The notes: a model not told the origin generated them from the letters alone. Shown: positions 17,356 to 26,328, counted from the first letter of the stretch. The stretch: DNA of 62,524 nt from Clostridiales bacterium (GCA_012513435.1 JAAZCE010000041.1:1-62524); one strand, 5' to 3'. Made by a program: numbers and translations.

Positions 17356-18095
17356 TGATAACTGCTCCAAGAGGGAACATGGACAAGCTCATAGTTCAGG
17401 AGGCATGGAAGAGAGATGATATGAAGATAGTAGGCGGAGTGGGAACGCCTGGAAGGGATTATATTGGCAAGGACATAGGTATGGCTGCCGGAATGGGCAG
17501 GGAGATAGGGGCTCTGGTCTACGATGATATTGAAAAAATCATAGATGAGTGTGATATGGTTTTGGATTTTTCCACCGTTGAACTGTCAATGAAGGTGCTG
17601 AAATCGTGTCTTGCACACAACAAGGCTTTGATATGTGGAACCACTGGCTTTGATGGCGAGCAGACGAAAAGGCTGTTTGCTGCGGGAGAGAAGATTCCCG
17701 TGATGAAGGCCGCCAGCACATCATACGTCATGATGGTTATGAAGCGGATTCTGGGAGAGGCTGCTGCAATGCTAGGGGAAAAATGTACCATAGAGATAAT
17801 AGACATGCACAGCGAAACAAAGGTAGATGCACCAAGCGGAACGGCCATAGAACTGGCGGAGGAAATGGCTGAAGCCTCCCGTGACAAGGACTTTGAGGAT
17901 ATAACCTTTCATTCGGTGAGAGCTGGCAATACCCCAAGCACCCATAGAGTAATATTCGGAGGCATGGGAGAGAAGATGGAAATATCCCATGACGCTTATG
18001 ACTGGCGATGTTATGCCTTGGGAGCCTGCGATGGAGCTGCCTTTATGGCAGATAAGGGGCCGGGGCTTTACGCTATGGAAGACCTTTTGAAATAG
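17343..18095 (+). CDS. dapB: 4-hydroxy-tetrahydrodipicolinate reductase (DapB), divergent nucleotide loop
   Basis: 250 residues, overlapping the end of mfd by 13 bases. DapB reduces hydroxy-tetrahydrodipicolinate in the lysine/diaminopimelate pathway. The catalytic segment is present as MHSETKVDAPSGTA (about 154-167), with the His and Lys in the expected places and the DAPSGTA loop intact. DFSTVELSM and CGTTGF also match. The N-terminal dinucleotide loop, usually GxxGRMG, reads APRGNMD (8-14), so its first and last Gly are replaced. Cofactor use or substrate could therefore differ from standard DapB. A terminator follows. Confidence 0.8.
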   Translation: MVKVVITAPRGNMDKLIVQEAWKRDDMKIVGGVGTPGRDYIGKDIGMAAGMGREIGALVYDDIEKIIDECDMVLDFSTVELSMKVLKSCLAHNKALICGTTGFDGEQTKRLFAAGEKIPVMKAASTSYVMMVMKRILGEAAAMLGEKCTIEIIDMHSETKVDAPSGTAIELAEEMAEASRDKDFEDITFHSVRAGNTPSTHRVIFGGMGEKMEISHDAYDWRCYALGACDGAAFMADKGPGLYAMEDLLK

Positions 18096-18168
18096 TCTTA
18101 TGTAAGGTATAATTAGGGGTAGACGGTAATATATCGCAGATATTACATCTAAATAAAAATATTTTATG

Positions 18169-18217
18169 AAGAACCTTTATGGCTAAGATCTATACCTTTA
18201 GCTAAAGGGTTCTTTTT
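18169..18217 (+). terminator. Terminator after dapB
   Basis: AAGAACCTTT (18169-18178) pairs with AAAGGGTTCTT around a long, partly structured loop, followed by a T run ending at 18217. The 70 bases between the dapB stop and this stem show nothing I recognise. Confidence 0.75.
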
Positions 18218-18264
18218 AAGTTATGGAGTGCTTCACGAGTAAATGGCCCTTACCATGAAATAAT

Positions 18265-18292
18265 TTGACATATTTTGTCGATATGGTAAAAT
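18265..18292 (+). promoter_or_regulatory. Promoter of the type IV pilus operon
   Basis: TTGACA (18265-18270), a 16-base spacer ending in ATGG, and TAAAAT (18287-18292). The same TTGACA...ATGGTAAAAT form stands before the Tad locus at 42453. The leader to the first ATG is about 80 bases. Confidence 0.7.
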
Positions 18293-18376
18293 TAAAATAG
18301 TGTAGTAAATTGGCTAAGGTATTGAAAAATACAAGGCAAGAGTCACTGCAGCAGTCCATGTGAAAGGAGATAATTC

Positions 18377-18934
18377 ATGCTGAAAGGAAAGATTTCCTCC
18401 GACTCAGGAGCAACTCTTGTTTTAGCATTGGTATTTTTCCTTCTCTGCGCAGTGGCAGGCTCGATTATACTTATAGCCGGCAGCGGTGCAGCAGGACGAA
18501 TGGCAGACCTTAAGGATGACCAGCAGGCGTATTATAGCGTCACCTCAGCGGCAAAGCTCTTTGAAGACCAGATGGCCGGACAGAAGTATTTGATAAGCAG
18601 CGGCGGGAGCGTGTCAGCAAGGGTTGCCGACGGCCATAAAGACGGTGCCTTGCAGGTATTGCTGAGAGAAGGTCTGGCCTCTGCCCATGACAGCAAGAAT
18701 TATACAGTTAAGGACTGTAAGCTTCGATGCCAGGGCGACAGCAAGCTAGACGTGACCTTCGACTTCATCATGAATGAAGGATATTACGTTACCATCCTGG
18801 TAAAGAGGCAAGGCACAGGCGAGGATAAGGTGCAGTATCAATGCACTTTGAAGGCGAGAGCAACCACCAAGACCAATTCCAACAATTCTGTCAACATAGA
18901 CTGGAACAAGGATTCCATTACAGTATCGAAGTAG
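18377..18934 (+). CDS. PilX-like minor pilus assembly protein
   Basis: 185 residues starting a pilus operon. After a short polar leader (SSDSGATLV) comes one hydrophobic helix (about 12-35), then a soluble domain. This is the layout of PilX/GspK-like minor pilins, whose N-terminus keeps a Gly but lacks the Glu5 of classical pilins. PilX-type proteins sit in the pilus-priming complex. Two Cys near residues 118-122 could form a disulfide. AAGGAGA precedes the ATG. Confidence 0.65.
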   Translation: MLKGKISSDSGATLVLALVFFLLCAVAGSIILIAGSGAAGRMADLKDDQQAYYSVTSAAKLFEDQMAGQKYLISSGGSVSARVADGHKDGALQVLLREGLASAHDSKNYTVKDCKLRCQGDSKLDVTFDFIMNEGYYVTILVKRQGTGEDKVQYQCTLKARATTKTNSNNSVNIDWNKDSITVSK

Positions 18935-18953
18935 GGAATCAGAAGGCAAATTT

Positions 18954-19292
18954 ATGAAAAGAAACTGGCTAATAAAAAAACTGAATAGCAAGGCCGGGGA
19001 ATCACTGCCTGAGGTTTTGATTGCCGTATTGATAGTGGCCATGGGAATGCTGATGCTTTCTACCATGCTCAACGTTTCGTCCAGGATGATAGATAAGAGT
19101 CAGAGCAAGGTGAAGGCCGTGTATGCAGATGTAGGCGAAATCGATAAAAAAGAGGGTGTCGCAGAATCCGGCAAGACAGTGGAGATAACATATGAGAGGC
19201 CTAACGGTACTACGGCGAAGGAAATGGTAAATATCAAGTTGTACCGGGGGGACAACCTGATTTCCTATGAAACTGAGGGGCTGATACCGTGA
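18954..19292 (+). CDS. Type IV prepilin-like protein (PilV-like)
   Basis: 112 residues. The leader ends in Gly15, and the mature N-terminus would be ESLPEVLIAVLIVAMGML, with Glu in position 5 (residue 20), so it is a substrate for the prepilin peptidase. Residue 1 of the mature protein is Glu rather than Phe, as in PilV minor pilins. The soluble part is small. Its stop overlaps the start of the next pilin gene, so the two are coupled. Confidence 0.75.
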   Translation: MKRNWLIKKLNSKAGESLPEVLIAVLIVAMGMLMLSTMLNVSSRMIDKSQSKVKAVYADVGEIDKKEGVAESGKTVEITYERPNGTTAKEMVNIKLYRGDNLISYETEGLIP

Positions 19293-19801
19293 TGATGAAT
19301 AAAATCAAAGAAAAAAATGGATTTACCCTTTCGGAAATGCTCATGACGGTACTTATAATATGCCTTGTTGTGCTGCTCCTGGGCGGAGGTGTATACGTTA
19401 TCAAGAATGCATACGACAAGGTGACGGCTAAGGCGGAGGCTCAGACTATTGCATCTACTGCAATAACCAAGCTAACCGATGAATTCAGATATGCTACGGG
19501 CATAAGTGAAAATGATGGGCACTGGGAATTTATGAGCGGAAACATGAACTGTGTGATATGGTTTGAGAACGCCGATAGTGCATCGGGTAAGCGAGGCATA
19601 CTCATATGCCGAAGACATGGAGGCACTGGGGAGAAGATACAACTGCTTACCAACGAGACTATGGCAGAGGGCCTTACCCCCCGTATTACATATGAGTACG
19701 ACGAGGATGCCGGTGTTTTCAATGCAACGGTAAGGATAAAGTATAAGGATAAAGAGAATTTCGTAAAGCAGGAATTAAACGTTAAACCAGTAAACGACTG
19801 A
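19289..19801 (+). CDS. Type IV prepilin-like protein (PilW-like)
   Basis: 170 residues. It starts at GTG 19289 or one of two ATG codons directly after it (19292, 19295). The cleavage site G11/FTLSEMLMTVLI with Glu16 as mature Glu5 is classical. The hydrophobic helix runs to about residue 36, followed by a beta-rich domain. With the two preceding genes it makes a minor-pilin set (X, V, W-like) that would nucleate the fibre. Confidence 0.8.
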   Translation: MMMNKIKEKNGFTLSEMLMTVLIICLVVLLLGGGVYVIKNAYDKVTAKAEAQTIASTAITKLTDEFRYATGISENDGHWEFMSGNMNCVIWFENADSASGKRGILICRRHGGTGEKIQLLTNETMAEGLTPRITYEYDEDAGVFNATVRIKYKDKENFVKQELNVKPVND

Positions 19802-19816
19802 TACGGAGAAACGCAA

Positions 19817-21493
19817 ATGAAACACGTAAGATTGGGAGACCTCCTCACATCTGTGGGAATTCTTTCGAAGGAACAACTGGGAGAGGCCCTGAAGATTCAG
19901 AAGGGCTCAGGAAACAGATTGGGCAAGGTGCTCATAGACAACGGCTTCATTACCGAAGCTCAGCTTGTAGAGGCACTGAGGATGCAGCTTGGCATAGATT
20001 TTATAGATTTGTCTAAGATTACCGTTCCTCCGGAAATGGTAGAGTATATACCTAAGAACATGGCAAAGAAGCACGGGATAATACCGGTAAAGGCAGTAAA
20101 CGATACACTGTATCTAGCCATGAAGGACCCTTTGAATTTTATGGCTATGGAAGATGCCAAGGTTGCTTCCAGAAAGAAGATAATCCCTCTTATAGCTACG
20201 GAAAGAGGCGTTGACCATGCCATAAGCGCTCTTTATGGCAACGAAGGGGCAGCTAGGGCTATGGCCCAGATGAGAGCAGAATCAGGCTTCGTCTCCGAAG
20301 AAGTAACTCAGGAGGCCGAAAAGAATGAAAACAGCGCACCTACCATAAGGCTGGTGAACTCCATAATAGACAGAGCTGTTACAGAGAAAGCTAGTGACGT
20401 TCATTTTGAACCAAGCGGCGGAGATATGACGGTTCGCATGAGAATAGACGGAACTCTTCACAAAGTGATTTCCATACCAAGAGATTTGCAGGATTCGGTT
20501 CTTTCCAGACTTAAAGTTATGGCCATGCTGGATATTGCAGAGAGAAGAATACCTCAGGATGGAAGATGCGAATTCAGTGTCAAGAACACCAGTTTGGATT
20601 TGCGTATGTCTACCTTGCCTACCATATACGGTGAAAAGGTAGTGCTCAGGCTCCTTATGAGGGACAGTAATCTCTTGGATAGAAAAGGAATCGGCATGGG
20701 AGAGGAGGACGGCAAGAAGCTGGATAAGCTACTGCGAATAACAAGCGGCGTAATCCTCATAGTTGGTCCTACGGGAAGTGGTAAATCCTCCACCATGTAT
20801 ACCATGATAAAGGAGCTGATTTCGGAATCCGTTAACCTGATAACTCTTGAAGACCCGGTGGAGTATCACATAGATGGAGCTACTCAGGTACAGATAAATG
20901 AAAAAACAGGCATGACCTTCGCCGGCGGCCTCAGGTCCATCCTTCGACAGGATCCGGACATTATAGCCATAGGAGAAATACGAGATGCGGAAACGGCAGA
21001 AATAGCCATGAGAGCAGCTATGACGGGACATCTAGTTCTTTCCACCATACATACGGAGGATGCTGTTTCGGCAATAGACAGACTGAGGGACATGGGAGTG
21101 GAGCCTTATCTCATAGCAGGAGGAATCCACGGCATCATATCCCAAAGACTGGTCAAAAAAATATGCCCCAACTGTCGTGAGGAATACGTTCCCGACAACG
21201 AGCTCAGCAGGATGCTAGGCATAAGCCGGAATTCCAGTGTCAAATTCACAAGAGGCAAGGGCTGCCATATGTGTTTCAATACAGGCTACAGAGGAAGAAC
21301 GGGAGTGTTTGAGATACTCACCCTTGATGAATCCTTAAGGAGTGCCATAGTGGACGGTAAGTCTAAGCAGGAGATAAGGGAGATGATCAATCAAAAGGGT
21401 TTCGTGTCTATGGCAAAGGGTGTGGAAAGGCTTATTGATCAGGGCGTAACAACCCTTGAAGAGGCTTGCAGAGTAATCAATATTCAGGAGTAG
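19817..21493 (+). CDS. pilB: PilB, type IV pilus extension ATPase
   Basis: 558 residues. It has an N-terminal GspE domain (LGDLLTSVGILSKEQLGEAL), Walker A GPTGSGKSS (about 317-325), Asp box TLEDPVEY, Walker B ILRQDPDIIAIGEIRD, and His box HLVLSTIHTED. A zinc-finger pair CPNC...CHMC (about 450-487) is characteristic of PilB/GspE extension motors. It powers pilin addition at the inner-membrane platform PilC. GGAG lies before the ATG. Confidence 0.95.
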   Translation: MKHVRLGDLLTSVGILSKEQLGEALKIQKGSGNRLGKVLIDNGFITEAQLVEALRMQLGIDFIDLSKITVPPEMVEYIPKNMAKKHGIIPVKAVNDTLYLAMKDPLNFMAMEDAKVASRKKIIPLIATERGVDHAISALYGNEGAARAMAQMRAESGFVSEEVTQEAEKNENSAPTIRLVNSIIDRAVTEKASDVHFEPSGGDMTVRMRIDGTLHKVISIPRDLQDSVLSRLKVMAMLDIAERRIPQDGRCEFSVKNTSLDLRMSTLPTIYGEKVVLRLLMRDSNLLDRKGIGMGEEDGKKLDKLLRITSGVILIVGPTGSGKSSTMYTMIKELISESVNLITLEDPVEYHIDGATQVQINEKTGMTFAGGLRSILRQDPDIIAIGEIRDAETAEIAMRAAMTGHLVLSTIHTEDAVSAIDRLRDMGVEPYLIAGGIHGIISQRLVKKICPNCREEYVPDNELSRMLGISRNSSVKFTRGKGCHMCFNTGYRGRTGVFEILTLDESLRSAIVDGKSKQEIREMINQKGFVSMAKGVERLIDQGVTTLEEACRVINIQE

Positions 21494-21497
21494 TATT

Positions 21498-22550
21498 ATG
21501 AGAATTGAAGAGTACATAGAAAAGGCTTCATCAATAGGGGGATCGGATGTTCATATCGTTTGTGGACTTCCGCCGAAGTGTAGGAAAGACGGAAAGCTCA
21601 TAGATATCTTCCCTGAGATTCTCGATGCAGGTGCCTGTGAAAAAATCGCAGGAGAGCTGGCAGGAGACAGATACGAAGCCATCGAAAAAATAGGAGAGCT
21701 TGACATGGCCAAGACCATAGCCGGTGAACGTGTGAGGATAAACATATTCAGGCAGCAGGGAAATGTTTCCGTTGCTCTCCGTATACTGGCCAATGAGATA
21801 CCGGAGCTTGAGAGCCTGAATCTGCCTCCTATAGTCAGTGAATTTGCCTCTTACCAGAAGGGTATAGTTCTCGTTACCGGCGAGACGGGAAGTGGTAAAT
21901 CCACCACGCTAGCGTCGATTCTTGACAGAATAAATCACGACAGAACTCAGCATATAATCACCTTGGAGGACCCCATAGAGTACATTTACACGCCGGATAA
22001 AAGCGTAATAAACCAGAGAGAGATAGGTAAGGATACCAGAAGCTATGCAGACGGCCTAAGAGCAATACTCAGAGAGGATCCTGACGTTATTCTCATCGGA
22101 GAGATGAGAGACCTGAACACTATAGAGACGGCATTGACGGCAGCTGAAACCGGCCATTTGGTTTTTGCCACCATACACACCAATTCAGCTCCCGATTCCA
22201 TAGACAGGATAGTGGGAGCCTTTCCCGCTGACAGACAGCCTCAGATACGAATGCAGCTTTCCACCACATTAAAAGCCGTGCTGTCACAGCAGCTTCTTCC
22301 AAGGAAAAGCGGAGAGGGCAGAATAGCGGCCTGCGAGGTCATGGTGGTGACACCTGCGGTGAAGAACCTTATCAGAGAGGGCAAGACTCCGCAGATGATG
22401 TCCGCTATGATTTCGGCTACCATGCAGGGAAGCGTGAGTATGGACAATTATCTCATCTCCATGCTCAGGAAGGGACTTATTTCGCAGGATGTGGCAGCCA
22501 ACGCTGCCTTTGATAATGATTATGTCAAACGGAAAGGGTGTGGAGCATAG
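21498..22550 (+). CDS. pilT: PilT, pilus retraction ATPase
   Basis: 350 residues, typical PilT size without zinc finger or long N-domain. Walker A is GETGSGKSTT (about 129-138), Walker B ILREDPDVILIGEMRD, His box HLVFATIHTN, and the PilT C-terminal motif appears as AVKNLIRE (usual form AIRNLIRE). It drives depolymerisation and twitching. It is four bases after pilB. Confidence 0.94.
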   Translation: MRIEEYIEKASSIGGSDVHIVCGLPPKCRKDGKLIDIFPEILDAGACEKIAGELAGDRYEAIEKIGELDMAKTIAGERVRINIFRQQGNVSVALRILANEIPELESLNLPPIVSEFASYQKGIVLVTGETGSGKSTTLASILDRINHDRTQHIITLEDPIEYIYTPDKSVINQREIGKDTRSYADGLRAILREDPDVILIGEMRDLNTIETALTAAETGHLVFATIHTNSAPDSIDRIVGAFPADRQPQIRMQLSTTLKAVLSQQLLPRKSGEGRIAACEVMVVTPAVKNLIREGKTPQMMSAMISATMQGSVSMDNYLISMLRKGLISQDVAANAAFDNDYVKRKGCGA

Positions 22551-23765
22551 TTGATTACCTATCAGTATCAGGCTATAACTAAAGACGGCAAGAAAACAAG
22601 AGGCGTGGTGCAGGCCATTGATGAGTACGCAGCAGTGACCAAGATAAAGGCTGCCTGCCCTATCGTAACGGCCATCAAGCCTGTGAGGGAAAGAGGCGGT
22701 GACGGCATCCTTCAGAAGGAAATTGGTGTAAAGAAGATAAATGCCAAGGCTCTGTCAATTATGTGCTCTCAGTTTGCCATAATTCTCAAGTCGGGAGTAC
22801 CTATATCCCGCTGTATGGAAATGATAGCTGACCAGACAGAGGACAAGAGGCTGAAGAAAATGCTCTTTAGTGCGGCGGAGGATGTTGCAGAGGGAATAGG
22901 AATAGCCAGGAGCTTTGAAAAAAACTGCAAGGGTCTTCCCATAACATTTGTAGAGACAGTCAGGGCAGGGGAGGAATCAGGAACACTTGAGGATTCCTTC
23001 GAGGCCTTGCAGAGGTATTACGAGAAATCCTACAGGACAGGACAGAAGGTACGAAGGGCAATAAGCTATCCTATCTTCGTAATATGCGTTGCAATAGTAG
23101 TGCTGATTATAGTAATGGTAAAGGTGGTTCCCGCACTTGTGATTTCCTTCGTGGATTTGGGTGGAGATTTGCCCCTTATAACCAAAGCGCTTATATCCTC
23201 AAGTGAATTTTTTGGAAGATACTGGCTGATTATGGTGACTGTTGTGGTAATGGTAATAGCTGCTGTCAAGCTGGTGGGAAAAAACGAGGAGGGCAAGCTC
23301 TATATTCACAGGCTGAAGCTGAGGCTTCCCATTTTGGGGAATATATCCCTGCTTAACAACTCCAGTCAGTTTGCCAACACCATGTCCACCCTGCTGACTG
23401 CGGGGATTTCCGTACATAAGGCTCTTGGCGTCACAGCTAAGGTTTTGGACAACTATGTCTTAAGCAGAGAGATATCTATGATGAGTGGACGAATAGAAGA
23501 GGGCAAATCCTTTGGAGAATGTATGCGGGCCACCCATGACTTACCCACCACACTTGTGGAAATGAGTGCCATAGGAGAGGAAACGGGAGAGCTGGAGGAG
23601 ACTCTATCCACCGTTGGAGACTACTTTGATAATGAGGCGGAGCACGCTACGGAAAAAGCCATAAGCAAGCTGGAGCCTACGATACTTGTAATAATGGCGG
23701 GGTTTGCAGGGTTCATAGTAATAGCAATATATCTGCCCATGTTTACCATGTACTCCCTTATTTAG
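22551..23765 (+). CDS. pilC: PilC, type IV pilus inner-membrane platform protein
   Basis: 404 residues from a TTG directly after the pilT stop, with GTGGAG upstream. It has two GspF domains (SQFAIILKSGVPISRCMEM and SQFANTMSTLLTAGISVHKAL) and three membrane helices (about 170-195, 220-240, 375-398). It is the rotor/platform that the PilB and PilT motors act on. Confidence 0.95.
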   Translation: MITYQYQAITKDGKKTRGVVQAIDEYAAVTKIKAACPIVTAIKPVRERGGDGILQKEIGVKKINAKALSIMCSQFAIILKSGVPISRCMEMIADQTEDKRLKKMLFSAAEDVAEGIGIARSFEKNCKGLPITFVETVRAGEESGTLEDSFEALQRYYEKSYRTGQKVRRAISYPIFVICVAIVVLIIVMVKVVPALVISFVDLGGDLPLITKALISSSEFFGRYWLIMVTVVVMVIAAVKLVGKNEEGKLYIHRLKLRLPILGNISLLNNSSQFANTMSTLLTAGISVHKALGVTAKVLDNYVLSREISMMSGRIEEGKSFGECMRATHDLPTTLVEMSAIGEETGELEETLSTVGDYFDNEAEHATEKAISKLEPTILVIMAGFAGFIVIAIYLPMFTMYSLI

Positions 23766-23843
23766 TTCATCATGTGTACAGGCACAGTTGATATAGGAGG
23801 TTAAATCAAGCTTTTATAAATACAAAACAAGGAGGAGATTCAA

Positions 23844-24254
23844 ATGCTTGAAAAGTTAATGAAAAAGAATGAAAGAGGCTTCACACTGGCAGAACTGTTG
23901 GTAGTAGTAGCAATTATTGCGATACTGGTTGCAGTATCAATACCAATCTTCACAAGCAAGTTGGAGAAATCAAGAGAAGCTACGGATGTGGCCAACATGA
24001 GAGCAGCAAAGGCTGCAGCAACGGTAGCTATGCTTAGTGAGGATATATCAGCAGGCCACTATCTCTACGATGCAGATAAAGGCACCTTAGAAAAGGATAA
24101 TACAGATATAGCTGGATATGGAAAGGGAACAACTAAGGATGGCGAAGTTAAGTACGAAGGTTACACGAATAAGACTTCTTATAAAGACAAGATAATAAGA
24201 GTAACTATTACCAGTGACGAAGGCGATGGAACGGTTGCCATTGCTTGGAAATAG
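23844..24254 (+). CDS. pilA: PilA, major type IV pilin precursor
   Basis: 136 residues with AAGGAGGAG before ATG 23844. The class III leader is MLEKLMKKNERG (cleaved after Gly12). The mature N-terminus FTLAELLVVVAIIAILVAVS is a textbook pilin helix with Glu5 (Glu17), followed by IPIFTSKLEKSREATD. The globular domain is short (about 85 residues) and lacks the C-terminal disulfide pair of Gram-negative pilins. The strong ribosome site and the hairpin after it fit an abundant subunit. Confidence 0.95.
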   Translation: MLEKLMKKNERGFTLAELLVVVAIIAILVAVSIPIFTSKLEKSREATDVANMRAAKAAATVAMLSEDISAGHYLYDADKGTLEKDNTDIAGYGKGTTKDGEVKYEGYTNKTSYKDKIIRVTITSDEGDGTVAIAWK

Positions 24255-24289
24255 TATAACCCCACACCATTTATTAGTCTTACATAGAG

Positions 24290-24310
24290 AAACGGCTGAT
24301 TTAGCCGTTT
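24290..24310 (+). terminator. Hairpin after pilA (weak terminator or processing/stability element)
   Basis: Perfect 8-bp stem AAACGGCT / AGCCGTTT with a 5-base loop, 35 bases after the pilA stop. Only three T follow, so full termination is unlikely. Partial termination or 3'-end protection would give more pilA message than downstream genes. Confidence 0.5.
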
Positions 24311-24402
24311 CCCTATGACAGACAAAGCCGAAGCAATCTATGCTCCCGACCTTTTCATATAGGCATTAGCCTATATGAAAGAGCCGGAAGGCTACAACCA
24401 GG
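24311..24402 (+). other. Structured untranslated region between pilA and pilD
   Basis: It contains a 12-bp perfect inverted repeat (TTTCATATAGGC 24353-24364, loop ATTA, GCCTATATGAAA 24369-24380), flanked by short complementary GCCGAAG/CCGGAAGGC-type segments. I could not match it to a known riboswitch, and the c-di-GMP-I and -II consensus elements are not present. It may be an orphan RNA element or an RNA-processing site. Confidence 0.4.
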
Positions 24403-24510
24403 ATGAGAACAGGTAAGACCATATATCAAGGTGAAAGGTATATCCTTGTCATTAAGGTGGAGGGCAAAGGTGAAAAAACAGAGCTTTTCTGGGTCAAAGG
24501 AAATCAGTAG
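24403..24510 (+). CDS. Possible 35-residue protein between pilA and pilD
   Basis: A short frame, MRTGKTIYQGERYILVIKVE... ending ...FWVKGNQ, closes 15 bases before the pilD start. The composition (alternating hydrophobic and charged, beta-like) looks coding. The ribosome site (GGAAGG about 12 bases upstream) is far for this genome. It could be a real small protein or a remnant. I recognise no family. Confidence 0.35.
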   Translation: MRTGKTIYQGERYILVIKVEGKGEKTELFWVKGNQ

Positions 24511-24525
24511 CTTGGAGGATGTTTT

Positions 24526-25290
24526 TTGGAAGTATTTTATAACGTTTACATATACGCATTAGGCGGCATACTTGGGGCGGTTTTTGGGAGTTTCCTCAAC
24601 TGTATGGCATGGAGAATAGTTCACAGTGAAAATGTGATGAAGGGCAGAAGTCACTGTGCTGTCTGTGGCCACCAGCTGGCAACCTCGGACCTGATACCCA
24701 TTGTAAGCTACCTTGCATTGAGAGGAAAGTGCAGATACTGCGGTGAGAAGATATCGCCCAGATATGTTGTGGTGGAAATAATGTTGGCCCTGGCCTTTAT
24801 TCTCGCACTGTGGCAGCTTGGTATAACCGTGGAAGCTCTGGAACTTTGCGTTCTTTCCTGTATATTGCTGGCTCTTTCTTTGGTTGACCTGGAGATATAT
24901 CAGATTCCCAATAGGTTTATAATTGCAGGGATAGTTTGGTGGGCGGTGCTTATACCATTTAGAGGAAGTGTGACTTACAGCCTCCTATCAGGATTGGTGG
25001 GCGGGGTTGCCATAGGAGGGGTCATGCTGCTACTAACCTTTGTCTTTGATAAGATTACGGGAAAGGAAGGCCTTGGCGGCGGCGATATAAAGCTCTTTTT
25101 CATGACGGGGCTTTTTCTGGGACCCCTGACAGGACTGTTGAATTTGATAATCGCCTGCATAGTCGGGATAGGATTTTCTCTTTTTATGAAAAAGAAGAAG
25201 ATTCCCTTTGGACCGGCAATTTCAATGGCTGTATATATTAGCATGCTGGCAGGACCGGGAGTCGTAGAATGGTATTTGAGCCTTTTTTAA
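24526..25290 (+). CDS. pilD: Prepilin peptidase (PilD/TcpJ type) with N-methyltransferase domain
   Basis: 254 residues from TTG 24526 with GGAGG seven bases upstream. An aspartic membrane protease cleaves pilin leaders and methylates the new N-terminus. FGSFLNCMAWR begins the cytoplasmic domain, CAVCGHQL and CRYCGEK form its zinc site, and the two catalytic Asp are in LVDLEIYQIPNRF and GGGDIKLFF. There are about seven membrane helices. It is the only prepilin peptidase in the window, so it could also serve the pilin-like proteins at 53.1-57.0 kb. Confidence 0.95.
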   Translation: MEVFYNVYIYALGGILGAVFGSFLNCMAWRIVHSENVMKGRSHCAVCGHQLATSDLIPIVSYLALRGKCRYCGEKISPRYVVVEIMLALAFILALWQLGITVEALELCVLSCILLALSLVDLEIYQIPNRFIIAGIVWWAVLIPFRGSVTYSLLSGLVGGVAIGGVMLLLTFVFDKITGKEGLGGGDIKLFFMTGLFLGPLTGLLNLIIACIVGIGFSLFMKKKKIPFGPAISMAVYISMLAGPGVVEWYLSLF

Positions 25291-25326
25291 GAATGCTCTT
25301 TAGTAACAGAAACAGTAGGAGAAACT

Positions 25327-26328
25327 ATGAGTAAGAAAATTTTAGGAGTGGAAATAGGCAGCTTTCGCATGAAGCTGGCCGACTGTACCGATGCAGATAA
25401 CGGAAAAATACATGTTGTGGATGTTCCCGATAATCTCGTTCAGGGAAACAAAATAGTTTCCTGGGACGCCATGGCAGAGTTTATCAAGGAAACCGTAAGG
25501 GCAAACAAGATTATGGCAAAGGATGTGGCTATATCCATACCCAAGGATCAGGTTTTCACTAAGAGAGTCACCATGCCTGCCATGACCAGGGATCAGCTAA
25601 AAATCAATCTGCCATTTGAGTTTCATGATTACATAACCGAAGACAAGGATAAATACGTTTATGATTATGCCGTGATAGACAAGCCTGTTGACAGCGAAGG
25701 TAAAATTATTGAGATGGAGCTTCTCGCCGTAGCCGCAGAAAAACAGCTTATAGAAAATTACAAGGTAATGTTTCGCCGCGGAGGACTTAAGCTCTGCGTC
25801 ATAGCTCCTGAGTTCAGCGCACTGAGAAACATTATCAGGGAGCATGACGACAGTCTGGAGATTTCGGGCCAGGGGGATTATGCGGTTGTTGATTTGGGGC
25901 ACAACAGCGTGGAGATGCACTTCTTCGATAAGGGAGAATATGAGATTACTCGTGTTATGGAAACAGGCATGAAGGAAATAGATGAATATATAGCCGAGTC
26001 AATGGATGTGGATCGGCATATCGCTAATATGTACAAGGAGTCAAATAAGGAAGGGATTCTGGAGTCTGATGGCTGCATTGAGATATACAATCGTATTGCA
26101 GTAGAGGCAATGAGGGTAATTAACTTCTACGACTTCAACCATCCCGACAACAACATAGATAAGATATATTGCTGTGGAGGCGGAGCTATGGTGCCGGGGA
26201 TTCTCCGTGCAATAGCCAGCAATACGGGCATGGAAGCTGCGAAGATAAACGAGCTGTTTGAGACGGAGTACGGGGATGAGTACTTTGTTCTTGAAGGGGC
26301 TCTCGCTCTCGGGATCACACAGGAATAG
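25327..26328 (+). CDS. pilM: PilM, actin-like cytoplasmic pilus assembly ATPase
   Basis: 333 residues. It has an actin/FtsA-like fold: phosphate-1 loop LGVEIGSFRMKLADC, the YAVVDLGHNSVEMHFF phosphate-2 region, and the adenosine motif YCCGGGAMVPG (about 280-290). PilM sits under the membrane and binds the PilN N-terminus. Here it is directly followed by pilN- and pilO-like genes, completing the alignment subcomplex. There is no pilP or pilQ, as expected without an outer membrane. Confidence 0.92.
   Translation: MSKKILGVEIGSFRMKLADCTDADNGKIHVVDVPDNLVQGNKIVSWDAMAEFIKETVRANKIMAKDVAISIPKDQVFTKRVTMPAMTRDQLKINLPFEFHDYITEDKDKYVYDYAVIDKPVDSEGKIIEMELLAVAAEKQLIENYKVMFRRGGLKLCVIAPEFSALRNIIREHDDSLEISGQGDYAVVDLGHNSVEMHFFDKGEYEITRVMETGMKEIDEYIAESMDVDRHIANMYKESNKEGILESDGCIEIYNRIAVEAMRVINFYDFNHPDNNIDKIYCCGGGAMVPGILRAIASNTGMEAAKINELFETEYGDEYFVLEGALALGITQE

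Noticed and set aside
18096-18168. Small gene or riboswitch between dapB and its terminator
   Set aside because: A TATAATTAGG and a TAATAT...ATATTA repeat are present, but there is no -35, ribosome site or known RNA motif.
24311-24420. c-di-GMP riboswitch after pilA
   Set aside because: ACAAAGCC and a CCGGAAGGC segment recall the class I element, but the paired GGCAAACC and GGTAGC...GGGT parts and the tetraloop/receptor are missing, and no class II core is seen. Kept only as an unassigned structured region.
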